37,127 nucleotides of DNA from a bacterium. GTDB taxonomy: Bacteria > Acidobacteriota > HRBIN11 > JAKEFK01. A model generated the notes under the pieces. It did no database searches, was not told the origin of the DNA, and was given only the letters and a program-made list of their open reading frames with translations. The DNA lies in NCBI GenBank assembly GCA_022616075.1, contig JAKEFK010000063.1, positions 1 through 37,127 on the forward strand, given 5' to 3'. The position numbers and the translations under genes are program-made. Shown here in pieces: positions 16,001-23,500 of this stretch. How positions within the stretch are numbered: position 1 is the stretch's first letter; the number at the start of each line of letters is the position of its first letter.

Positions 16001-16813
16001 ACAGGAACAAAGAATGCTTCCAATTCCATTGTCAGTATCGTAAGCGATCGCACATACGTTCAGTTCCTGAGTCCGACATCTGTAAATCTCGGAACGCTAG
16101 CAGCCAATGGTACACAGACAAAAACTGCAAAATTCTATTTCCAGGTCAGCTCGGCAGCGCCATTTGATGACAGGATCACGTTCACTCTTACTGCAAATTC
16201 CTCCGGTCAGGCGGATCCGAATAAACGGACATTGATTGCCGAAGTCAATCTTGACAAGAGTCTTGTCAGCACTCTGTACGATGCAGAAGACGGTACAGCG
16301 CAAGGATGGACGCTGGGCGGCGAATGGAGTGTAACGACTCCGCTTCCTACATCGGGAAATCTTTCCAGCGGCAATTTCTACTCTGATTACTTTGCGTTCC
16401 AATGCGATTCGCTCGTATCGCCAACCTGGGAATTGTCGAATACCTCTTCGTTAAGTTTTGACATTGCCCATGTAACGGAAAATTCAGACGCCGCGTACGA
16501 TGGCGCCGTAATCGAAATTTCTGCGAATGGCGGTATCACCTGGGAGATCGTAGAGATCAACGAAGGCTACAACGCCGCCAGCGTTGGCACGAGCTGCATC
16601 ACAACAGCTACTCCCTTCTTCAGCGGTGTGTCACCTTTATTTGCTACCAAGACTGCTGATCTTAGTCTCTACAGCGGGAGCAAAGTACTGGTTCGAGTCC
16701 GCTTCGGATCGGACGAGCTTGTTGATGCAACCGTTGCTGGAGGCGTGTGGATCGATAACGTACGAATTACGAATCGAATCCAGCGAATCCCAGAAAATAA
16801 CGTTTGCCCTTAA
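13094..16813 (+). CDS. Secreted M36 (fungalysin)-like zinc metalloprotease with C-terminal beta-sandwich domains
   Basis: This 1239-residue protein has a signal peptide (about residues 1-22, ending in FSSA), a thermolysin/fungalysin-type propeptide to about 230, and a catalytic domain with HEYGH at 463-467 and the third zinc ligand E486 in GEAVGDH. A fibronectin type III-like domain follows (about 710-800), then two beta-sandwich units that each begin with a DPGEK(I/V) motif, then a jelly-roll-like domain near the end that resembles MAM/concanavalin folds. It is probably exported and activated by propeptide removal. The ATG at 13094 is preferred over an upstream TTG because GGAGG lies five bases before it. 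A terminator follows. Substrate is unknown. Confidence 0.85.
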   Translation: MAKKGILILITFFLIAGFSSALNPPKTSELTNKIILPPVIAPVSDATKQNVFETSAAWTTFNAANGGNWKSTFDPLTGSARRVYGGAIPFIAGPANSLNGGTSSADLETAARNFITANSALFQISQSQLRFVPEADKTESKRVRYAAFDQVINGVQVVGARLVFAVNNGNMIYWNSAKIGNLTQETALITAQQALTAALLHAGFTQDQVSVILEPRLAYLPTVTANLLTHRLIYELSFRQNGGRATWFAQVDAKTATMVSFVDRNNYACETSSDNIKGKVTGGIKPAEFRDAEVVRSFPFVRVDQSGFPFTSTQNGVYDYEGEANSGLNGQFFDTFCEECLKSEEDPQEEFQPNASSDLLGVINFGTGGKDVVTPGPIPELDTADVFGNGTSTQADRTAYYHTNVARSMGKKWTDFSFYEGTVGVNVNINDQCNAFWNGSSVNFYRSGGGCNNTGLIRDVMQHEYGHGIDDFDGLPPNLTDRATGEAVGDHIALFVDHDSCIGQSFEDGRNTGPFLIDPDTGNIKTCDGVRNVDELRANRGKLDTTNVATKCSVVNTACVGPKLRECHCEGEIWGQTAYHLVQNLLRGTRYGTVQLDAQKKNVTYSGDPLPGNNPALDRDLAWTVHERLFFESRSAVASYASSRDQSEGVGAYDAYMVVDDEGDGLANGTPHAAYINDAFVDHGIEERDANGQPAVQDAANSLPLQAPAFNVQTVLDSVSGHPTAVVTWSSVPGATSYRVLRTERRDDVMLLLDEQPANGSFTFKDVGVDQGVTYRYLVQAANATSFSTGGSALKTLTISLPDFLTSFSVSDSPGGNKDNGADPGEKIRVTVPLTNQGTSTAFQVSASITTTTPGVTIDKAGPASYGTIATGATAQPSISFQLSLNNDPQICGQNIDLYLNITSSAGCSLELVQVPVGADGELCQQFKGSNARVSSAAITADNALGSCGDRDLVADPGEKVEITVNVNNTGTKNASNSIVSIVSDRTYVQFLSPTSVNLGTLAANGTQTKTAKFYFQVSSAAPFDDRITFTLTANSSGQADPNKRTLIAEVNLDKSLVSTLYDAEDGTAQGWTLGGEWSVTTPLPTSGNLSSGNFYSDYFAFQCDSLVSPTWELSNTSSLSFDIAHVTENSDAAYDGAVIEISANGGITWEIVEINEGYNAASVGTSCITTATPFFSGVSPLFATKTADLSLYSGSKVLVRVRFGSDELVDATVAGGVWIDNVRITNRIQRIPENNVCP

Positions 16814-16835
16814 TCCTTCAATCAGGCCATGTCGC

Positions 16836-16875
16836 GGGCGCCTGTTTCCCACCCGGGAGACGGGCGCCCCTTTTT
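16836..16875 (+). terminator. Intrinsic terminator of the M36-like protease gene
   Basis: A 15-bp stem (16836-16850 with 16855-16869, including two G-T pairs) with loop ACCC is followed by CTTTTT. It lies 23 bases after the stop codon. Confidence 0.8.
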
Positions 16876-16880
16876 GATTG

Positions 16881-16957
16881 AACCGCCAAGGCGCCAAGTC
16901 GCCAAGAATAGAATTTTCTTTTTCTTCAATCTTGGCGTTCTTGGCGCCTTGGCGGTT
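16881..16957. repeat. Palindromic CGCCAAGGCGCCAAG element (family B, paired copy)
   Basis: The arms AACCGCCAAGGCGCCAAG (16881-16898) and 16940-16957 are perfect 18-base reverse complements, and further CGCCAAGA/TCTTGGCG units lie inside. It is the best-preserved copy of the family in the window. Confidence 0.9.
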
Positions 16958-16965
16958 AATAAAAC

Positions 16966-17105
16966 AAAAAAATACCCCGGATCGTGGCAACTGAAGATCC
17001 GGGGTATCCTCTCCAGCATCAAAGCCGACAACACCAGGAGGTCGTGACTATCAAAGGAGGTATTGTTGCAAGACCACCATAAATCGGCCACTATACCTGA
17101 TAACA
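16966..17105 (-). ncRNA. Candidate minus-strand small RNA with its own promoter and terminator
   Basis: Read on the minus strand, a promoter-like pair (17140-17112) is followed about 100 bases later by a 12-bp perfect hairpin (17007-16996 with 16983-16972) and six T residues (16971-16966), a classical intrinsic terminator. No credible minus-strand protein gene lies between them. The RNA would be about 140 bases and would carry two CCTCC words that mirror ribosome-site-like words on the plus strand. This is a proposal from sequence only; expression is unknown. Confidence 0.35.
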
Positions 17106-17140
17106 GTACTATATATAGTACAGTTTGAATTAATATGCAA
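17106..17140 (-). promoter_or_regulatory. Minus-strand promoter overlapping a 16-base perfect palindrome
   Basis: TTGCAT (17140-17135) and TATATA (17117-17112) are 17 bases apart on the minus strand. The -10 box lies inside the perfect palindrome GTACTATATATAGTAC (17106-17121), which could bind a dimeric regulator. The -35 box overlaps the first codons of the plus-strand methyltransferase gene. Confidence 0.4.
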
Positions 17141-17854
17141 TACACGGAAGATTCCATATGGAGGACGGACATTCGGGTCCTTCAGCCCGAGAAAGGGTAT
17201 CGTTTTGCGCTTGACGCCGTTTTACTCGCGCACTTTGTGAAAAGCGGACCGGAGGACCAGCTTCTGGAAATTGGCGCAGGCTGCGGTGTTGTCACGATTC
17301 TGATGTCAAAACTCAACCGGTTTCGTTCTGTAAAGGCGATAGAAATTCAAAAGGAACTCGCGGAATTGTGCCGAAAAAATTTCGAATTCAATGAGATTGA
17401 ACAAGCAGAGGTTCATGAAGCTGATATGAGAGACCTTAGCGAAATACTCCCCGAAGCGTCTTTTGATGGAATCTACTCGAATCCGCCCTATAGAAGAGCC
17501 GGCTCAGGACGCCTCAATCCTTCTTCGCAAAAAGCGATTGCGCGACACGAAATCAAGATGAAACTGAAGGATCTGTTTGAGTGCGCCAAAATCCTGTTAA
17601 AGCCGGCCGGTCGCCTTACGGTAATTCTTCCTGCATTTCGCGAGTCCGATTTCGATAAACTCACGTCCGCTTTTCATTTTCATCCTCATGAACGGAAGTA
17701 CGTCCATTCCTTTGCAGACGCGCATCCCGTGTTTTTCCTTGCTACCGTTGGCAAAAGTTCAACCGGCTTCACTGAACACCCGCCGCTGGTTATTTACGAA
17801 ACCCCCGGCCTATACACATCTGAATTGCAGTCATTGCTAATCGCGGCTCAGTAG
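17135..17854 (+). CDS. TrmN6-like tRNA (adenine-N6) methyltransferase
   Basis: This 239-residue cytoplasmic enzyme is an S-adenosylmethionine-dependent N6-adenine methyltransferase of the TrmN6/YfiC type, which modifies A37 of tRNA-Val in Escherichia coli. It shows the N-terminal YRFALDAVLLAHF block, the SAM-binding motif EIGAGCG at residues 45-51, and the catalytic NPPY at 116-119. The residues after it (RRAGSGRLNPSSQKAIARHE) fit the family. Size is normal. The start ATG lies just after an in-frame stop at 17126, so the protein cannot extend upstream; no strong ribosome site is seen. The polysaccharide exporter genes begin 21 bases downstream and may share the transcript. Confidence 0.88.
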   Translation: MQYTEDSIWRTDIRVLQPEKGYRFALDAVLLAHFVKSGPEDQLLEIGAGCGVVTILMSKLNRFRSVKAIEIQKELAELCRKNFEFNEIEQAEVHEADMRDLSEILPEASFDGIYSNPPYRRAGSGRLNPSSQKAIARHEIKMKLKDLFECAKILLKPAGRLTVILPAFRESDFDKLTSAFHFHPHERKYVHSFADAHPVFFLATVGKSSTGFTEHPPLVIYETPGLYTSELQSLLIAAQ

Positions 17855-17875
17855 GGATACCATTATGGTTTTGTC

Positions 17876-18685
17876 ATGTGGCAGAATCTTCACAACTTAT
17901 ACAAATACAGGGTGCTGATCCGGAGTCTTGTCAGCCGTGAGCTGAAAGCGCGTTACAGAGGATCCATGCTCGGTTTTTTCTGGTCCTTTTTTAACCCGCT
18001 TTTGCTTTTGATCGTTTATACAATCGTTTTCAACTACATACTTCCGAACCGCACTCTGGAAACGCAGCCCTATGCGCTCTTTCTTTTCTGCGGACTCCTG
18101 CCATGGACCTGGTTCTCATCCTCTCTATTGGAAGCTTCCAATGTGATCGCCAGCGGTGGGAATTTGATCAAGAAGATTATTTTCCCGTCGGAAGTATTGC
18201 CTGTCGTATCGGTTCTTGCGAATATGATTCATTTTCTGCTGGGGACACCCATCCTTGTTCTCTTCATGATCATTTACAAAGTGCCGTTTACACCTTATTT
18301 AGTGTTTTTTCCCGTTATCATTATCATTCAGTTGATCCTGACCCTTGGATTTTCCCTTTTGATTTCCTCATTGAGCGTTCACTTTCGGGATCTCCGCGAT
18401 ATTCTGTCGAATTTGTTAACCCTCTGGTTTTTTTCAAGTCCGATTATTTATCCGTTAACCTTTACGACGCAGCAGGAAGAGAACTTCATTTCAGAAGTGT
18501 TTCGCCGGGTTCTTTACATCAATCCACTTTCGTATGTGATGGATGGTTACCACCAGGCCATTTTTTACGGGAACATGCCGGACTGGCGACATTTGTTGAC
18601 TGTTTTCGGCGGTTCTCTTCTCAGTTTTTTCGTTGGCTATTTTGTATTTGACCGCTTGCGGGATACGTTTGCCGAGGAAGTCTGA
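17876..18685 (+). CDS. ABC-2 type polysaccharide export permease (Wzm/TagG family)
   Basis: This 269-residue inner-membrane protein has about six membrane helices and is the permease half of an ABC exporter for lipid-linked polysaccharide such as O-antigen. The N-terminal block SRELKARYRGSMLGFFWSFF and the later LLPWTWFSSSLLEASNVI, LSVHFRDLRDI and YINPLSYVMDGY blocks are characteristic of Wzm/RfbA/TagG proteins. Its stop codon overlaps the ATG of the ATPase gene by one base (TGATG), so the two are translated together. The size is normal for the family. Confidence 0.93.
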   Translation: MWQNLHNLYKYRVLIRSLVSRELKARYRGSMLGFFWSFFNPLLLLIVYTIVFNYILPNRTLETQPYALFLFCGLLPWTWFSSSLLEASNVIASGGNLIKKIIFPSEVLPVVSVLANMIHFLLGTPILVLFMIIYKVPFTPYLVFFPVIIIIQLILTLGFSLLISSLSVHFRDLRDILSNLLTLWFFSSPIIYPLTFTTQQEENFISEVFRRVLYINPLSYVMDGYHQAIFYGNMPDWRHLLTVFGGSLLSFFVGYFVFDRLRDTFAEEV

Positions 18686-19962
18686 TGAACGCCGTTGAAA
18701 TCGAAAACGTGAGCAAGCTCTACAAGAAATTTGCTCACAAGCGCCAGTTCCAAACGCTGAAAAGCGCATTGCTGGGAGGAAACTTTTTTCAGTCGATCAA
18801 TCCTCGCGAAGCGTTCGCTGCGCTAAGAAATGTGAATTGCGCCATCGCCAAAGGCGGCACGTTCGGGATTATCGGGAGCAATGGATCGGGTAAAAGCACT
18901 CTCCTGAAATTGATTGCCGGCATCTCCAAACCGACCTTCGGCAAAATCACGACCCACGGGAAGATTTCGGCGTTGATCGAGCTGGGCGCCGGTTTTCATC
19001 CGGAAATCAGCGGCCGTGAAAACATTTTCATCAATGGAATCATGCTCGGTCTTTCCCGCAAATCGATCGCGGATAAATTCGATGACATCGTGAAATTTGC
19101 GGAGCTCGAAGATTTTATTGATCAGCCCGTAAAAACGTATTCGTCCGGCATGTTCATGAGACTCGGTTTTGCTGTGGCGGTGAATGTGGACCCTGACATC
19201 CTGTTGATCGATGAAGTGCTGGCGGTGGGGGATGAAGCTTTCGCGCACAAATGTCTGGATAAAATCAACGATTTCCGGCGGCGGAAAAAAACCATCGTGC
19301 TGGTCACACATGCCATGTCGATGGTGAAGGAGCTTTGCGATTCCGCGATGTGGCTGAAGCACGGGGAAGTGCAGAAAATCGGAGATCCGCGAATGGTATG
19401 CGGCGCCTATTTCATGGATGTGGAAAGCAAAGAAGAAAAAGATCTGCAGGCCGAGCACCAGAAAGTGACGGAAGAGATTTCCGGCGAAAGGAAAGATGAA
19501 ACCGTCCAGCAATCCCGCTGGGGCGGCGGCGAAATCCAGATCACGAAGGTGCAGCTTCTGGATCAGTATGATCAGGAAAAACACGTTTTTAGCTCCGGTG
19601 AAAGGATGCAAATCAAGATGTTTGTGCGCGTGCGCAAACCTGTGGACGACTTTGTTTTCGGCATCGGCATCTTCAACACAGAAGGCATTTGCTGTTACGG
19701 AACCAACACCTATATAGAGGAGTTCCAACCTGTGGAATGCAAAGGGGCCGGCGAAGTTACGTTTTTTGTGGATCATTTGAATCTGGTGGAAGGCACTTAT
19801 TTTCTGGATGTCGCCGCTCACAGAAAAGACGATTATCCGTACGATTACCACCGTCACCTGTACACGTTTAAGGTCCGCTCGCAAATCAAAGACGTCGGAA
19901 TCTTCCGCCCCCAACATCGCTGGGAATTCTCGCCGAATATCCGCGTAAAGGAAACAAAGTAG
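18685..19962 (+). CDS. ABC exporter ATPase with C-terminal polysaccharide-recognition domain (Wzt-like)
   Basis: This 425-residue protein powers export of a surface polysaccharide with the Wzm-like permease. The ATPase domain has Walker A GSNGSGKST at 64-72, the signature region TYSSGMFMRLGFA and Walker B DILLIDEVLAVGDEAF, followed by the switch histidine in VLVTHAM. After about residue 270 comes a second beta-sandwich domain of the Wzt C-terminal type, which in Escherichia coli O8/O9a binds the modified non-reducing end of the O-antigen. That supports export of a capped or modified glycan. The stop codon TAG (19960-19962) lies inside the palindromic repeat at 19958-20010. Confidence 0.92.
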   Translation: MNAVEIENVSKLYKKFAHKRQFQTLKSALLGGNFFQSINPREAFAALRNVNCAIAKGGTFGIIGSNGSGKSTLLKLIAGISKPTFGKITTHGKISALIELGAGFHPEISGRENIFINGIMLGLSRKSIADKFDDIVKFAELEDFIDQPVKTYSSGMFMRLGFAVAVNVDPDILLIDEVLAVGDEAFAHKCLDKINDFRRRKKTIVLVTHAMSMVKELCDSAMWLKHGEVQKIGDPRMVCGAYFMDVESKEEKDLQAEHQKVTEEISGERKDETVQQSRWGGGEIQITKVQLLDQYDQEKHVFSSGERMQIKMFVRVRKPVDDFVFGIGIFNTEGICCYGTNTYIEEFQPVECKGAGEVTFFVDHLNLVEGTYFLDVAAHRKDDYPYDYHRHLYTFKVRSQIKDVGIFRPQHRWEFSPNIRVKETK

Positions 19963-20010
19963 CGCGGACGTCTCGTCCGCGCAGCTCGCAGGCGGGACGC
20001 CCGCGCTACT
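19958..20010. repeat. Complete two-hairpin palindromic element (family D)
   Basis: The outer arms AGTAGCGCGG (19958-19967) and CCGCGCTACT (20001-20010) are perfect 10-base reverse complements. Inside are one hairpin with stem GCGCGGAC/GTCCGCGC (loop GTCTC) and another with GCGGG/CCCGC. The upstream arm contains the stop codon of the Wzt-like gene. The left half recurs at 26137-26155 and the right half at 20538-20558. Confidence 0.9.
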
Positions 20011-20015
20011 ATAAA

Positions 20016-20042
20016 CTTGGCGCCTTGGCGTCCTGGCGTTTA
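20016..20042. repeat. Half copy of family B
   Basis: A single arm of the CTTGGCGCCTTGGCG type ends in GCGTTTAA. It directly follows the family D element and no matching left arm is seen nearby. Confidence 0.8.
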
Positions 20043-20057
20043 ATATATCCTACGGCC

Positions 20058-20534
20058 ATGAAAATTGTTCCGCCGGAGAATGTGTCTTCCCTGTGTGAGA
20101 AACTGCACGCGCAAGGAAGCGTCCTCGTTTTTACAAATGGCGTTTTTGACTTGCTGCATCCGGGCCACATCCAATATCTGCGGGAAGCTCGCAGGCTGGG
20201 CTCACATCTGATTGTGGCGCTCAATACGGATGATTCGACGCGAAGAATCAAAGGAGAAAAGCGGCCGTTGATGAGTCTGGAAGAACGCGCGGAGATCCTG
20301 GCGGCAATGGAAATGGTCAGCTATGTCACCTGGTTTGACGAAGAGACGCCCGAAAATATCATTCGCGCGGTAAGACCTGATGTTCTGGTCAAAGGTGGCG
20401 ATTGGCCGCTCGATCAGATTGCAGGCAGAGATTTTATGGAATCTTACAGCGGCCGGGTACTGAGCATCCCTTTTGTGCCCGGTTACAGCACTTCGAATAT
20501 AGTAGAGAAAATAACCAAACTTCCGAAAGCTTAA
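20058..20534 (+). CDS. HldE/RfaE2-type nucleotidyltransferase (ADP-heptose synthesis)
   Basis: This 158-residue protein is a stand-alone cytidylyltransferase-fold domain like the C-terminal half of HldE, which transfers AMP to D-glycero-beta-D-manno-heptose 1-phosphate on the way to ADP-heptose for lipopolysaccharide cores. The signature FTNGVFDLLHPGHIQYL contains HPGH at 34-37, and the ends VKGGDW and YSTSNIVEKI are diagnostic of the RfaE2 group. The ATG at 20058 is used; a longer frame would begin inside the family B repeat. The neighbouring polysaccharide exporter supports an envelope glycan role. Confidence 0.9.
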   Translation: MKIVPPENVSSLCEKLHAQGSVLVFTNGVFDLLHPGHIQYLREARRLGSHLIVALNTDDSTRRIKGEKRPLMSLEERAEILAAMEMVSYVTWFDEETPENIIRAVRPDVLVKGGDWPLDQIAGRDFMESYSGRVLSIPFVPGYSTSNIVEKITKLPKA

Positions 20535-20537
20535 TGA

Positions 20538-20558
20538 TCGCAGGCGGGACGCCCGCGC
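20538..20558. repeat. Right half of family D, alone
   Basis: These 21 bases are identical to 19986-20006, the right-hand hairpin of the complete element, and have no left half beside them. They occupy most of the 34-base gap between the RfaE2-like gene and mfd. Confidence 0.9.
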
Positions 20559-20568
20559 CACTTTGTTT

Positions 20569-23500
20569 ATGATCTTAGATCCATTAATAAAGAGCTGGAA
20601 AGTCGCCGATTTTGAATCTGTCACGGATGCCTTTCTATCCGGAAGGAGAGTGCGCGTCACCGGAATCAAAGGAAGCGCGAGAAGTCTGTATTTTCACCAG
20701 TTGCAACAGCATCTACAGATGCCGCTTCTGGTTTTGACATCCAGCACAAAGCAGGCGGAAGATGATTACAGCGATTTAACTTTCCTTTCCGCGCATCTGG
20801 GAAAAACGAATCCGGTATATTTTCCAGCGCATGACACCGAACCATATCAGGGGGTCAGTCCTCACCCGCAAATCAGTGTGATGCGGATGCAAGCGCTCTG
20901 GCATCTGACTATGGACCAAACTCCCATCATCGTGGCTCCGCTGCAAGCTGCGGTCCAATGGATGGCGCCCCGGGAGAATTTCGGACGTTCCCTTCTAACG
21001 ATTGAATGGGGAGATGAAAAGAGTCCCGTAGAAATCGCCACTCTATTGCGCAGTTTTGGATACAAGGAAAAGGATCTCGTGACGTCGCGCGGTGAATTTG
21101 CTTTGCGGGGCGGCATTCTGGATCTTTTCTCACCCGCTGAAGGGCAACCGGTTCGATTAGAATTTTTCGGGAACCGGATCGAATCGATGCGCAGCTTCGA
21201 TGCGGCGACTCAACGGTCGCAAAAGGAAATCGAGCGGATCACGATACTCGCCTTAAAGGAAATGCAGCTCACGCAACCGGAAATCGACGCCTGGGGCAGG
21301 TTTGTCGAAGGCCGGTTTACCGGTTCCTTTTATCAGGAAGAGCTGACGGACAAAACGGAACAACTGCTCGAATTCGGATCGTTCGAAGGTTATGAAGAGT
21401 TCGCACGATCATTTTTTGAAAAGCCGGCGACTCTTCTGGATTACTTACCGGATAACTGTTGCATCTTGCTGGATGAACCGGTTTTGCTGGAGCAGGCTTA
21501 TTCTGCAACTCTGCAGGAATACCGCAAGCGGTTCGATCAGGTGCATGAGATGTACCGTCTCGCTCTTGAACCGGAAGAGATTTTTCAACCGTGGGAAGAA
21601 TTGCTCGCATCCACAAACAAAGGATTTCAGATTTCTTTCAGCGAGCTTGTCAGCGAGCCGGATCCGCAGGAGTTAACGCTCGAATATCACTATCAATCGG
21701 TTCGGCAGTACCACGGTCAGGTGCAGGAAATCATCAATGATGCGTTGCGTTCGCAGGAAAACGGTTTCACCTCCTACTTTGTTTTTCCAACGCCGGGAAA
21801 AGCGGAAAGGTTGGCGGAAATTCTTACGGAGTATCAGGCGCCGGTTCTGTTCTTTCACGATCTGAATGAAAAAGTAGAATCGTCGATTGAAGGAAAACTG
21901 ATTGTAACACTCGGAAATCTGCGCCACGGATTCAAAAACGCAGAAGAACGGATCCTTCTCATGACAGAAGATGATCTGTTCGGCGAATTGCGCCCCGCCA
22001 TCGCCACAGAATCGCGAAAGGCAGCAGGTAAGTTTGTTTCCGATCTGCGGGACCTGAAAGCGGAAGACTATGTGGTTCACGTGGATCATGGAATCGGACA
22101 GTTTCTGGGGCTCACCACAATGTTCATGGAAGGACAGGAACGCGAGTTCCTTGTTTTGAAATTCGCGGAGGATGACAAACTCTACGTTCCTGTAGAGCGG
22201 CTGGATCTGGTTCAAAAATACATGGGGGCCTCGGACGCGTCGCCGCGTCTGGATAAGCTCGGCAGTAACCTCTGGCAAAAAACAAAAGCCAAAGCAAAAG
22301 CTTCCATGAAAGAGATGGCTGAAAAACTGTTGCAGCTGTATGCCTACCGGAAAGCGGTAAAAGGTTACTCCTATCCTCCCGATGATGTTCTGCAGCGTGA
22401 GTTCGAAGACGCGTTTGAATTTCAAGAGACACCGCATCAAATCTCCGCGATTGAGGACATCAAGGACGACATGGAATCGGACAAACCCGCTGACCGTCTT
22501 GTGTGCGGAGATGTCGGTTACGGAAAAACGGAAGTTGCGATGCGCGCTGCGTTCAAAGCCGTAAACTCGGGAAAACAGGTGGCGGTTCTGGCGCCGACAA
22601 CGATTCTTGCGTTTCAACACCTTCATACTTTCCAGCAGCGATTCGAAATGTTTCCGGTCGCGATCGATATGGTCAGCAGGTTTCGCTCGCGGACCGAAAT
22701 CAGAAATGCTTTGCAGAAAACGGCGGACGGCAAAGTAGACATCCTGATCGGCACTCACCGCTTGCTTTCGAAAGACGTGATTTTCCGCGATCTCGGATTG
22801 CTCATTGTTGATGAAGAACAGCGTTTCGGGGTCGCTCACAAAGAGCGTTTGAAGGAAATGAAAAAAAATGTGGATGCCATCACTCTGACGGCCACTCCCA
22901 TCCCGCGAACTCTTCAGATGGCCTTGATGGGATTTCGTCCGATGAGCGTCATCGAAACGCCGCCGAAAGACCGGCTAGCGATTCAAACAAATATCGTGAA
23001 GTACAACGAAGACACCACTCAGACTGCGATCCATGCCGAGCTAAAAAGAGGAGGGCAGGTTTATTTTGTCCACAACCGCGTCGAGACAATTCATTCGATC
23101 GCGGCGATGATCAAACGCCTTGTGCCGGAAGCTCGCGTGGCCGTGGCGCACGGTCAAATGGAGGAAGGGGATCTCGAAAAAGTGATGATGCAGTTCATTC
23201 ATCAGGAGTTCGATGTGCTTGTATCCACAACCATCATTGAAAACGGGATTGATATTCCTCTTGTGAATACTCTCATCGTAAATCGCGCCGATCGATTCGG
23301 TCTTTCTCAGCTCTATCAGCTGCGTGGCCGCGTGGGTCGATCTCACAGACGAGCTTATGCGTATTTCCTAATCCCTTCAGAAAGAGAACTGACACCAATC
23401 GCGCGAAGGCGTCTTGCTGCTTTGCGGGAGTTCACAGAGCTCGGTTCCGGTTTCCGGATGGCCGCTCTGGACTTGGAGATTCGCGGAGCCGGAAATCTGC

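Noticed and set aside
16822-17172. Minus-strand frame of 116 codons over the intergenic repeat
   Set aside because: Its translation mainly covers the family B repeat and the terminator, so it is not a gene. The region is better explained by repeats and a possible small RNA.
18823-19917. Long minus-strand frame of 364 codons opposite the Wzt-like ATPase gene
   Set aside because: The plus strand encodes a full ABC ATPase with all motifs; the opposite frame is rich in His and Phe and lacks any motif or ribosome site. It is a shadow of codon bias.
21673-22839. Long minus-strand frame of 388 codons inside mfd
   Set aside because: It lies wholly within a clear mfd gene and has no recognisable family, start signal or upstream promoter.
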